Below, one piece after another: positions 53,294-61,996 of a stretch of DNA of 64,000 nt. How positions within the stretch are numbered: position 1 is the stretch's first letter; each line of letters starts with the position of its first letter. A program made the translations under genes and the position numbers. Source of the stretch: Bacteroidota bacterium (GTDB taxonomy: Bacteria > Bacteroidota > Ignavibacteria > Kryptoniales > JAKASW01); NCBI GenBank assembly GCA_023381615.1, contig JAMCQL010000034.1, positions 1 through 64,000 of the forward strand, given 5' to 3'. The notes below the pieces were generated by a model that saw only the letters and a program-made list of their open reading frames with translations, was not told the DNA's origin and made no database searches.

Positions 53294-54600
53294 TGATTGG
53301 TTCCCTTATGTAGTTTTTTGTCAATTGCTTCACATTCATAAACCGTGAACTCCGATAAATTTGGTACTTCACGGAGTTTCTTTATTGTAGCTTGGATTGC
53401 TAGGACTGAATTATCTATGCCTATCCATCGCCTACCCAACATCTCTGCTGCTAAAAGGGTTGTACCAGATCCTGAAAAACAATCTAATACAATATCCCCA
53501 GGATCAGATGTCGCGTTAATTATTCGTTTAAGCAACTCAAAGTTCTTCTCGGTAGGATATCTAGGATAAGGTGGATCTTTTAACTCCCACAAATCCTGTA
53601 ATTTTTTCCCTTTCGATAATACCTCCTCTGCAAATATCTTCTTCCTTGGATTGCCTGTGCTTGACCATTCAATGAGGTTCATTTTATCTAACCGAGTCAA
53701 TTCTTTCGGAGGAACTCGCCAGTGTCTACCGGACGGTGGAAAAAGACCATTCCAAGGCTGTCCTGTTGCCCCATTAGATGTTTCACCCGGTGCGTGTAAA
53801 GGCGTTGTTGTATACCTGCGACCACCAGAATCGATTTTGGGAAAAAGCCTCTCAATATCTTCCTTGGTCATCTCCACTCTTGGTTCGTTCCATAGGAAAT
53901 TTTCAGATTTTGAATAGAACAATATTAAATCCTTTATATTTCCAAAACCCTTTCTAGAAAAATTTTTAGGGTTGCATTTAATTCTTGTGATGTCATTTAT
54001 AAAATGCTTTTCTCCAAATATTTCATCCATTAGGATTTTGATATAATGCCCCACCTTATAATCGTTATGGACAAAGATTGTACCATCATCGGACAATAAA
54101 TCTCTAAGGAAAATCAATCTTTCCCTAATAAACTCAAGGTATTCAGACCCGACCATTTTATCACTGTAAGCAAGATTATCTCCATTGCCTGAACTTATTG
54201 TTGCAACCCTTCCATTGCCACTTCTAAATTCAAGACCTGTCGCAAATGGAGGATCAATATACACCTGTCGTATTTTACCTTTTAATCCACACTTAGTAAC
54301 TAGTGCTTTTAATCCTAAGAGATTATCTCCGTGAATTAGAAGGTTCGGATCATCGTGAAAACCAATTTGCCCATAGGATTTTACTTCCAGGAGTATAGCA
54401 TCTGGAACCGTTGCTATACACTCTGCGACAGTTTTCTTCCCTTCGTAATTCAAAGTGATCTTAGCTTTGGGAATGTCTATGACTTGTAGTGGCCATTGCG
54501 CAATTGTCTCATGAAGAATTGATGAACGATCGCTTCTTTTCAAATAAGCCGTTCTCTTATTTTCCTTTTTGGGAGACTTGTGTTTTGTGGTTCTCTTCAT
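53290..54600 (-). CDS. DNA amino-methyltransferase (N6-adenine or N4-cytosine) of the R-M pair
   Basis: 436 aa. Motif IV IDPPFATG (115-122) precedes motif I CFSGSGTTLLAAEMLGRRWIGID (near 380), the beta-class order. LLIHGDNLLGL and EFIRERLIFLRDLLSDDGTIFVHND are standard for Mod-like enzymes. The stretch between about 205 and 340 is the likely target recognition domain. DPPF can occur in either N6A or N4C enzymes, so the product is open. The ATG overlaps the recN stop by 4 nt, and the endonuclease follows directly. A start with a basic tail (KRTTKHKSPKKENKR) is typical. Confidence 0.9.
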   Translation of the reverse strand: MKRTTKHKSPKKENKRTAYLKRSDRSSILHETIAQWPLQVIDIPKAKITLNYEGKKTVAECIATVPDAILLEVKSYGQIGFHDDPNLLIHGDNLLGLKALVTKCGLKGKIRQVYIDPPFATGLEFRSGNGRVATISSGNGDNLAYSDKMVGSEYLEFIRERLIFLRDLLSDDGTIFVHNDYKVGHYIKILMDEIFGEKHFINDITRIKCNPKNFSRKGFGNIKDLILFYSKSENFLWNEPRVEMTKEDIERLFPKIDSGGRRYTTTPLHAPGETSNGATGQPWNGLFPPSGRHWRVPPKELTRLDKMNLIEWSSTGNPRKKIFAEEVLSKGKKLQDLWELKDPPYPRYPTEKNFELLKRIINATSDPGDIVLDCFSGSGTTLLAAEMLGRRWIGIDNSVLAIQATIKKLREVPNLSEFTVYECEAIDKKLHKGTNQ

Positions 54601-56312
54601 TTTATCCCAATCATTTCCTTTGCCCCTGAGATACTTGCTTTCGTAATATCATCACCGCTCAGGAGACGTGCAACCTCTTTAACTCTCTCGTCTTCTGAAA
54701 GTTGCGACACCTGAGTTACGGCTCTTTTTCCTTTGACGACCTTCTCAACGAGAAAATGTAGATCGGCTTTACCTGCTATCTGGGGAAGGTGCGTGATCGC
54801 GACTATTTGATGGAAACTCGAAAGGCTCTTCAAGGCGCGCGCAACTTTTGCGGCGACTCTTCCGCTGATTCCTGTGTCGATCTCGTCGAACACCAAAACC
54901 GGCAGTCGGTCGCTCTTTGCAAGTATTGTCTTAAGCGCCAGCATAATGCGGGATATTTCGCCTCCCGACGCTACTTTCACGAGCGGCTTCGGTTCTTCTC
55001 CAACATTTGTGGAAATGAAAAACTCGACGAAGTCAAACCCTTTCTCATTTGTCTCATAATAGTCCGTTCCGAGTTTCACAAGCGGCTTGAGCGCGGCAAC
55101 GCCGGCGGTATAAGTTCTATTTTCAACGTTGACTTCAAATTTCGCTTTCTCGATCCCGATCTCGGCAAGCACATTGAAAATGCTGCGGGAAACCCGCTCG
55201 GCAACTTCCCTTCGTTTTGATGAAAGCCGCTCGGCAATGTCGGAAAGTTTAGCCCGCGTTTCGGCGACTGACAATTCGAGTTTTGCGATCTCTTCATCGA
55301 AATTTTCGGCGAGCGCAAAATCCTTACCGATTTTCTCGCGATAAGAAATCACAGAGTCAATTGAACCGCCGTACTTTTTTTGAAGCATGCTCAGGGCGCC
55401 GAGCCGGTCACGAATTTCGTCGAGCCTCTGGGGATTGAAATCTATCCGGCTGCTGTAACTCTGCAAGAATCTCGTGATCTCGTCAACGATCGCGCGGGCA
55501 CTTTCGCATTCCTCTTTCAGATTATCGAACGAGCGGTCTATTCCAGCTAAATCCTCGAGTTGGTTCCTGACTATCACAAGTTGGTCGTGGACGGAAGATT
55601 CGCTCTCATAAAGGAGTTCATACAACTTGTTCGTCGCTTCGTAGAGCTTTTCCGAATTCTCCAGTATTTTCAGTTCGGCTTCGAGCTTGTCCATTTCATC
55701 GGTTTGAGGTGCAACCGCATCTATTTCTTTTATCTGAAACAAATATAAGTCGCGTTTCTCCTGCAGGGCATCACGCTTGGAGACAAGTTCCTTCAATTGG
55801 GAAATCAAACCGCTTAGTTCTTGATAGACATCGCGAAAACTATTCAACAGCGCATCAAGCCCGCCGAAGTCATCTAGGAGGTCGATGTGCGTCTCTGCCC
55901 TCAGCAGTGATTGATGTTCGTGCTGGCCGTGCAGATCAACTAACAGGTCTCCGAGAGTCTTCATCTGGGCAATCGGTATCGGCGTGTCGTTCACGAAAGC
56001 GCGTGTCTGGCCCTTCTGGTTGACTTCCCTGCGAACGATTATCTCTTCATCCATTTCTGTCAGAGCGTCCGCAAGCATGCTCTTCACTTTGCGATTGCCG
56101 GAGATCGTGAAGATTCCCTCGACGACCGCTTTCTCCGCGCCCGATCGCACATCGTCTGCCGATGCACGCTCACCTAATATCAGGCTCAAGGCATCGATGA
56201 TTATCGACTTCCCCGCCCCGGTTTCGCCGGTGATAATATTCAAACCGGTTCCGAATTCAATCTCGAGCTCTTCGATCAAAGCGAAGTTTTTTATCGAAAG
56301 TGTTTTTAGCAT
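54597..56312 (-). CDS. recN: DNA repair protein RecN
   Basis: 571-aa SMC-like ATPase of double-strand-break repair. MLKTLSIKNFALIEELEIEFGTGLNIITGETGAGKS gives the Walker A at about 30-37. Two coiled-coil arms fill about 155-370, and the C-terminal half holds the ABC signature ASGGEISRIMLALK, Walker B LPVLVFDEIDTGISG and the switch His (VAITHLPQIA). Full length for the family. It lies 4 nt after metH part 2 and is followed by the R-M pair without a gap. Confidence 0.95.
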   Translation of the reverse strand: MLKTLSIKNFALIEELEIEFGTGLNIITGETGAGKSIIIDALSLILGERASADDVRSGAEKAVVEGIFTISGNRKVKSMLADALTEMDEEIIVRREVNQKGQTRAFVNDTPIPIAQMKTLGDLLVDLHGQHEHQSLLRAETHIDLLDDFGGLDALLNSFRDVYQELSGLISQLKELVSKRDALQEKRDLYLFQIKEIDAVAPQTDEMDKLEAELKILENSEKLYEATNKLYELLYESESSVHDQLVIVRNQLEDLAGIDRSFDNLKEECESARAIVDEITRFLQSYSSRIDFNPQRLDEIRDRLGALSMLQKKYGGSIDSVISYREKIGKDFALAENFDEEIAKLELSVAETRAKLSDIAERLSSKRREVAERVSRSIFNVLAEIGIEKAKFEVNVENRTYTAGVAALKPLVKLGTDYYETNEKGFDFVEFFISTNVGEEPKPLVKVASGGEISRIMLALKTILAKSDRLPVLVFDEIDTGISGRVAAKVARALKSLSSFHQIVAITHLPQIAGKADLHFLVEKVVKGKRAVTQVSQLSEDERVKEVARLLSGDDITKASISGAKEMIGIK

Positions 56313-56316
56313 TCTG

Positions 56317-58083
56317 TTACTTCACATTAAAATATTTTGCCTCTGGATGATGGACAACTATCGCGGTCGTGCTTTGTTCAGGCACGAGCTGATATTCTTC
56401 AGTAAGCGTAACGCCGATTCTTTCCGGACGCAGCAGTTCGAACAGCTTCGCCTGATCCTCAAGATTCGGACACGCCGGGTAGCCGAAAGAGTAGCGCGAT
56501 CCTTGGTAGCCCTGCGAAAAAAGTCTTTTGGTTTCCTTTGCGTCATTGATGTGAATTCCTAATTCCATTCTTACAATTTTGTGCAAGTATTCGGCAAGCG
56601 CTTCGGCGCTTTCAACGCTAAGCCCGTGCAAGAAAAGATAATCCTGATAATTGCCGGATTCGAAGAGATGCTTCGTGTATTCGCTGGCTTTGGCGCCAAT
56701 CGTTACGATCTGCGCCTCAATCACATCGAAAACTCCAGAGCCTGTCGACTTGAAGAAATCGGAGATACAAAGAAACCTATCGCCTTTCTGACGCGGAAAT
56801 GTGAATCTCACCCACTCGATGAGCTGACTCATCTTCAATTCGCCCGGCTTTAGGGTTTTCCACTTTGAGTATAAATCCCGTTCTTCTTTCGGACGATAAA
56901 TAATCAGATCGTCACCGTCCGATTGACATGGGAAATATCCATAAATGACTTTTGGTTCGAAAAGCTTTTCTCTTTTTACCCGCAATTTCAGTTCATCAAG
57001 GACCGGATGGATTTCCGATTCCAAAAGTTTATTGTATTCTTCTTCGGTCTTGCCTTTCTTTGAGAACTGCCACTGTCCTCGGACAAGCGCAACTTCGTTC
57101 AAGTATTCCCAAATCTTTTCCACTTTCACATCACTTACAACAATACTTCCGTAAAACGGCGGCTGAGGAACCGGAACATCTTTGCTATCCGCCATTAAGA
57201 TAGCCTGACTGTGCAATTTTATATCAGCATTCTTCGAGTCTGCGGCTTTCTCTGCTGCTGCGCTCTTTCTGTTTAATTCAAGTGATTTGTTCAGTGATGA
57301 AGAAGTCGTGGTGACATCTTTCAATTCCGTAACATCCACTTTCCCGGACCGAATGTCTTCCATGAAATGCAGACCATCGAACGCATCGTTCGCATAGGAA
57401 AGATAACCTTCGTAGACTCTCCGCAAATCTTGCTCGACGTATCTTCGTGTCAAAGCAGCGCCGCCAAGAACCACAGGAATCTTCAGCCCGCGCTGTTCCA
57501 TCTGCTCCAGATTCTCTTTCATAATAACCGTGGACTTCACGAGCAAGCCGCTCATCCCGATTGCATCGGCGGCATTCGCCTCCGCTGCTTCAATGATCTG
57601 CTCAATCGGGACTTTTATTCCGAGATTGACCACTTTGTAGCCGTTGTTGGTCAGAATAATGTCAACGAGATTTTTTCCTATGTCGTGGACGTCCCCCTTC
57701 ACCGTCGCAAGAACCATAACTCCTTTTTGATTTCCTTCGACGCGTTCCATATAAGGTTCCAGGAATCCGACAGCCGTTTTCATGGTCTCGGCGGATTGAA
57801 GGACGAAGGGAAGCTGCATTTGTCCGCTGCCGAATAACTCTCCGACGGTTCTCATCCCATCGAGTAGGACTTCATTTATTAGTTGAAGCGGCGAATATTT
57901 TTCGAGCGCTTTTTTCAATTCATCGTCGATTCCGATCTTGTCTCCGTCGACAATTCGCCGTTTTAATCTCTCCTCCAGAGTCAAAGACTCTGAGCCTTCG
58001 TCTTTCTTGGATTGCGCTTTGGCGCCGGCGTAAAAGTTCATTAACTCGACGAGCGGATCGTAAACACATTTAATCTCGGCCAT
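56317..58083 (-). CDS. metH: Cobalamin-dependent methionine synthase, B12-binding and reactivation part
   Basis: 588 aa corresponding to the C-terminal half of MetH. Cap and B12-binding module: GSGQMQLPFVLQSAETMK then DVHDIGKN, with Asp131, His133 and Gly136 of DxHxxG, where the His ligates cobalt. A linker rich in Lys, Ala and Ser (about 262-300) leads to the AdoMet-dependent activation domain with GYPACPNLEDQAKLFELL and RIGVTLTEEYQLVPEQST. It starts with ATG two bases after the stop of the first part, in another frame, so the split is real rather than a single stop. Together the two products equal one full MetH. Confidence 0.9.
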   Translation of the reverse strand: MAEIKCVYDPLVELMNFYAGAKAQSKKDEGSESLTLEERLKRRIVDGDKIGIDDELKKALEKYSPLQLINEVLLDGMRTVGELFGSGQMQLPFVLQSAETMKTAVGFLEPYMERVEGNQKGVMVLATVKGDVHDIGKNLVDIILTNNGYKVVNLGIKVPIEQIIEAAEANAADAIGMSGLLVKSTVIMKENLEQMEQRGLKIPVVLGGAALTRRYVEQDLRRVYEGYLSYANDAFDGLHFMEDIRSGKVDVTELKDVTTTSSSLNKSLELNRKSAAAEKAADSKNADIKLHSQAILMADSKDVPVPQPPFYGSIVVSDVKVEKIWEYLNEVALVRGQWQFSKKGKTEEEYNKLLESEIHPVLDELKLRVKREKLFEPKVIYGYFPCQSDGDDLIIYRPKEERDLYSKWKTLKPGELKMSQLIEWVRFTFPRQKGDRFLCISDFFKSTGSGVFDVIEAQIVTIGAKASEYTKHLFESGNYQDYLFLHGLSVESAEALAEYLHKIVRMELGIHINDAKETKRLFSQGYQGSRYSFGYPACPNLEDQAKLFELLRPERIGVTLTEEYQLVPEQSTTAIVVHHPEAKYFNVK

Positions 58084-58085
58084 GG

Positions 58086-59915
58086 TTAGTTCCCCGCCGT
58101 CTCGAATTTTCTCTCGTCGAAAATCAATTCCTTGCAGAGCTCCCTGCCGTGTTCGTCGATCTTGTATAAAGGCATGATCTTCTGCGCGTTTACGATGGCG
58201 AGGTCAAGCCCGGACTCAATGGCATAATGGAGAAAAACGGAATTCAGAACATTTCTCGTATGAATATTCAAACCGAAGGAGGCGTTGGAGACTCCAAGCA
58301 GAGTGTATGATTTCGGAAACGCTTGCTTGATCATCTTTATAGCTTCGATCGTCTCGATTCCGGCCTTGCGGAATTCTTCATCGCCCGAGCCGAGCGTGAA
58401 AGTCAGTGTATCGAAGATCAGGTCTTCCTCGCGCAGACGATATTTGTCGATGGCCAGATCGTGAATTCGCTTTGCCACCTCAAATTTTTTCTCGCGAGTT
58501 TTCGCCATTCCCGTCTCGTCGATGGTCAGTGCGATGACAGCGGCGCCATATTTTTTACAGAGAGGCAGAACTCGCCGCAATCTTTCCTCGCCGTCTTCGA
58601 GGTTGATCGAATTGACAATCGCTTTGCCCGCATATCGCTTCAGCGCTTCTTCAATGACCGGATATTCCGTCGAGTCGATCATCAAAGGGAGCGCGACTTG
58701 CGTGTTGAATCTTTTCATCACTTCTTTGATGTCGCGGATTTCGTCCCTGCCGACATAAGCCACACACAGATCGAGAATATGCGCCCCTTCTTTCATCTGC
58801 TCCTTTGCAAGCTGAACCATAGCGTCGTAATCTTCTGCGAGAAGAAGCTCTTTGAATTTCTTCGAGCCGTTTGCGTTGCACCTTTCGCCGACGATTACGG
58901 GCGGGGGATCGAGATGAAGCGCAACGCTCGAATAGATCGACGAAACAGATGGCGTATATGAAAACTCTCTCTTCTTTGGTTTAGTCTCTGCTGCAATTCT
59001 AACGAGACGGGAAATGTGATCAGGCGTTGTGCCGCAGCAGCCGCCAATTATGCTGACGCCGAACTCCGTTACGTATCTCTTCATCCAGAACTCGAGTTCG
59101 TCCGGCGTTAAGCGATAGCAAGCTTGTCCGCCGACATTTTCCGGAATTCCTGCGTTTGGCATCACGAAAACCGGCTTGGGAGAATTCTCGCAAAGATACC
59201 GAACGTTCTCTTCCATCTCCTTCGGACCGGTTGCGCAATTGATTCCAAAAACCGTTACGATATCATAAGGTTCTATCGTGGTAAGCGCAGCAGAAATTTC
59301 CGTTCCCATCAACATCGTGCCCATGGTCTCAATCGTGATCGAAACGATGACGGCAACTTCCATCTTTCTTTCTTCAAAGAATTCTTGCATCGCAGCTAAC
59401 GCCGCTTTGACCTGGAGGAGATCCTGGCAAGTCTCCAAGACGAGAATGTCAACTCCGCCGTCGACCAAGCCTTTCACCTGCTCTTTGTAAGAATCGCGCA
59501 TCGCATCGAATTCAATGTGACCGAGCGAAGGAAGCTTTGTCGTCGGTCCCATCGACCCTGCAGCATAACGGCGCCTTTCGGGAGTCGAAAATTCATCCGC
59601 AACTTTACGCGCTATCTCGGCAGCACGTTTATTTATCTCATAAGACTTATCGGCGAGACCATATTCTCCGAGCACAACGGAAGTCGCACCGAAAGAGTTT
59701 GTTTCAATTATGTCTACACCGACTTCAAGAAATCCTCGGTGAACCTTTTCTGTGGCGTCAGGTTTAGTCAGGTTTAAATACTCATTGCAGCCCAAGAAAG
59801 CTTCGCCTCCGAAATCCGCCGCGGTGAGATCTTGAAGCTGGAGATTTGTACCCGTTGCGCCATCGAATACAAGTATTCTATTTTCTAAAATTTCAAGAAG
59901 TTCTTTGCCGGTCAT
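58086..59915 (-). CDS. metH: Cobalamin-dependent methionine synthase, homocysteine- and folate-binding part
   Basis: 609 aa equivalent to the N-terminal half of MetH. Homocysteine module: FDGATGTNLQ, DIIETNSFGAT, a zinc Cys in FGINCATGPKEME and the Cys pair in IGGCCGTTPDHI (about 300). The pterin-binding module for methyltetrahydrofolate starts near 335: VIVGERCNANGSKKFK, ILDLCVAYVGRDE, MIDSTEY and VNSINLEDGEE. No B12 domain; that is encoded by the next gene. It is first in the long minus-strand run. No B12 or SAM riboswitch was recognised upstream. Confidence 0.92.
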   Translation of the reverse strand: MTGKELLEILENRILVFDGATGTNLQLQDLTAADFGGEAFLGCNEYLNLTKPDATEKVHRGFLEVGVDIIETNSFGATSVVLGEYGLADKSYEINKRAAEIARKVADEFSTPERRRYAAGSMGPTTKLPSLGHIEFDAMRDSYKEQVKGLVDGGVDILVLETCQDLLQVKAALAAMQEFFEERKMEVAVIVSITIETMGTMLMGTEISAALTTIEPYDIVTVFGINCATGPKEMEENVRYLCENSPKPVFVMPNAGIPENVGGQACYRLTPDELEFWMKRYVTEFGVSIIGGCCGTTPDHISRLVRIAAETKPKKREFSYTPSVSSIYSSVALHLDPPPVIVGERCNANGSKKFKELLLAEDYDAMVQLAKEQMKEGAHILDLCVAYVGRDEIRDIKEVMKRFNTQVALPLMIDSTEYPVIEEALKRYAGKAIVNSINLEDGEERLRRVLPLCKKYGAAVIALTIDETGMAKTREKKFEVAKRIHDLAIDKYRLREEDLIFDTLTFTLGSGDEEFRKAGIETIEAIKMIKQAFPKSYTLLGVSNASFGLNIHTRNVLNSVFLHYAIESGLDLAIVNAQKIMPLYKIDEHGRELCKELIFDERKFETAGN

Positions 59916-60323
59916 AACATTCGATTTTTGTTTAATTTAGCTGTGCCGAGGGGAAATTCAAACTATATGATGAATGCGAAAAAAATCAGCCATCACCATT
60001 CGGCGATTGACAAACGAGGCTCACAATTCGTATTAATCTCTTAGCAGTTCATTTTGTGTAATAAAAGCAAAAATATTTTAACCGCAGAGGACGCGGAGAC
60101 ACGCAAAGACAATTGATTGGAAAATGCTGGGATCATTTATTCCCTTGGCGGATCGTGGCGATCTTCAAGGTCTTCTTGTTTTGACACTCCAAGGAGAAGT
60201 TGTAGTAAAAAGCTCAAACTGGAACGCTCAGAGCAACCAAAGCCGACCTGTACGCTTCCAAATCCGTTTGAACTAAATAAGTAACTACATAACTACAGAA
60301 GCTGGAATCAAATAAACCCTGTC
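59916..60323. other. Intergenic region between amino acid permease and metH
   Basis: About 400 bp with no plausible gene. It includes a fragment of the common CAAAG-type repeat (ACCGCAGAGGACGCGGAGACACGCAAAG, about 60080-60110). No riboswitch consensus for B12 or SAM was recognised in the metH upstream direction. Confidence 0.5.
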
Positions 60324-61706
60324 TTAGCTTCGCGATTCAGCCAATACCTCTTTATCAGGTTTTTCAAGTGGACCAAACGGCCATTCGCTCCTTTTCTTGG
60401 CCCAGAAGAGAAAGAAGATGCCTCCGACCGCGAGCCAGACAAGCCCAAGTGCAATCGCACTTATCCCGGATGAAATAAATATAAGACTGAATCCTATGAA
60501 TGCAAGGATGGACGGGACGGGATACAACCACATTTTAAATGGTCTCGCCATCTCAGGCCTCGTGCGGCGAAGAACTGTCAATCCGATAATCTGTCCTATG
60601 AATTGGATAAGTATCCTGCTTGAAACCGCGGCGGCAATAATGAAATCGAGATTGAAAAGGCATGCGACGGCTGTAATTCCTCCGACGAGCAAAAGCGAAT
60701 AATGTGGAAAGTGTTTCTTCGGATGGACTGCCGACAGCCAGTTGAAAAAGAATCCGTCCCGCGACGCAGCAAACGGCAATCTTGAATAGCTCATCATTAA
60801 CGCATAGATGGAACCGTAAGCAGTTATCGCGACAAGAATGCTCATCACTGATGCAGGAACAAAGCCGTAGAACTTCATCACAAGGTCAGTCGCTATGTGC
60901 TTTGATGATGCGATCTCACGCCACGGCATCGTACCAAGAATTGAGAAATTCATAAAAGCATACAGGATCGTGACTGCAATAACCGAGATGAATATCGCGC
61001 GCGGAAAAACGTAACCGGAATTTTTCACTTCCTCTTCCATATAGCAAATGTTATAGTAGCCCATCAGATCATAGATTGCTATCAGTGTTGCTCCGCCCAA
61101 ACCCATTACAAAACCCCAGGAGAACGTGACCCAACTCTTCGGAAAAGAGAAAGCATATTCGGGATGGAAATGTGTCGCACTGGTTACGATTGTCAACCCA
61201 ACCGTTACCAGCATGAAAGCCCAAAGAATGACGGTAACTGTTCCTGCGAACTTGACTTTATTGTAATGAAGCACGATGGTGACAATTCCAAAAAAGAATG
61301 CAAGAAGCCTTAGCTCAGCAGCGCTGAAATGTGGCAGCAAGAATGAGAGGTACTCGACCATACCAACGATGCCGGAAGCAATTTCAAAAGGCCCGCTCAA
61401 AAGAAAAGTCCAGATAAACAAGAACGCGATCATTTTGCCGACGAATTGCTTATACGCCTCGCGCAAATAAACATACGACCCGCCTTCACCCTTAATGGAT
61501 GTGCTGAGTTCCGCCCACACCTGCCCGTCCGATATCGCTATCAGCGCGCCGACTATCCATCCAATCATAGCCTGCGGGCCGCCCATTGCTGAAATGATGA
61601 GTGGAATTGTGATGAAGGGACCAATGCCTACCATCGTTGCCATGTTGGAAGCTGTCGCGTGAAGCAGTCCCAAGCTTCGCTCAAGATTTGTTCTCGGTTC
61701 AGACAT
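60324..61706 (-). CDS. APC-superfamily amino acid permease
   Basis: 460-aa inner-membrane transporter with about 12 hydrophobic segments. Early motif SNMATMVGIGPFITIPLIISAMGGPQAMIGWIVGAL with the unwound-helix glycines (MVGIGPFI) and the cytoplasmic loop GEGGSYVYLREAY are typical of the APC/LAT-type group. SRLPFAASRDGFF is the family loop before TM9. The most likely substrates are neutral amino acids or polyamines. It stands alone; neighbours on both sides are separated by repeat-containing gaps. Confidence 0.9.
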   Translation of the reverse strand: MSEPRTNLERSLGLLHATASNMATMVGIGPFITIPLIISAMGGPQAMIGWIVGALIAISDGQVWAELSTSIKGEGGSYVYLREAYKQFVGKMIAFLFIWTFLLSGPFEIASGIVGMVEYLSFLLPHFSAAELRLLAFFFGIVTIVLHYNKVKFAGTVTVILWAFMLVTVGLTIVTSATHFHPEYAFSFPKSWVTFSWGFVMGLGGATLIAIYDLMGYYNICYMEEEVKNSGYVFPRAIFISVIAVTILYAFMNFSILGTMPWREIASSKHIATDLVMKFYGFVPASVMSILVAITAYGSIYALMMSYSRLPFAASRDGFFFNWLSAVHPKKHFPHYSLLLVGGITAVACLFNLDFIIAAAVSSRILIQFIGQIIGLTVLRRTRPEMARPFKMWLYPVPSILAFIGFSLIFISSGISAIALGLVWLAVGGIFFLFWAKKRSEWPFGPLEKPDKEVLAESRS

Positions 61707-61996
61707 GTCGGCTGTTTTTCATTCTTAAGAGATTTTCAAATTGGCTTGCAGAAAACATTTCCATGCAAGTAAATGATTACCGCCATAGGTGGCGGCTTTC
61801 TTTCCCGCAGGATCCCGACCTTGTCGGGACAACCCCCTCTTTTTCTCCCCCTTGGCAAGGGAGAGACGTCCCGTCCCGACTTTGTCGGGAGACGGTGGGG
61901 GTCAATAAACCGGCGAAGCCATTCGGACATAACCACCGTCACAGAATGCGTGGTTTCCATTTCACTAAAGTAATAACGCACTCAAAGAGATTTTAT
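61707..61996. repeat. Palindromic repeat cluster between permease and glycoside hydrolase
   Basis: Two near-identical palindromes TCCCGACCTTGTCGGGA (61813-61829) and TCCCGACTTTGTCGGGA (61874-61890) enclose CCCCCTTGGCAAGGGAG. A CCGCC...GGCGG stem precedes them. The TCCCGAC/GTCGGGA ends match those of the insertion inside the amidase gene. They may also terminate the glycoside hydrolase transcript on the minus strand, though no clean T-run is seen. Confidence 0.6.

Noticed and set aside
58083-58088. metH as one gene broken by a point mutation
   Set aside because: The second half is in another frame and has its own ATG immediately after the stop; both halves end at domain boundaries. A sequencing error is possible but not favoured.
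59916-60323. B12 or SAM riboswitch upstream of metH
   Set aside because: No recognisable B12 box or SAM-I core was found by eye on the relevant strand.
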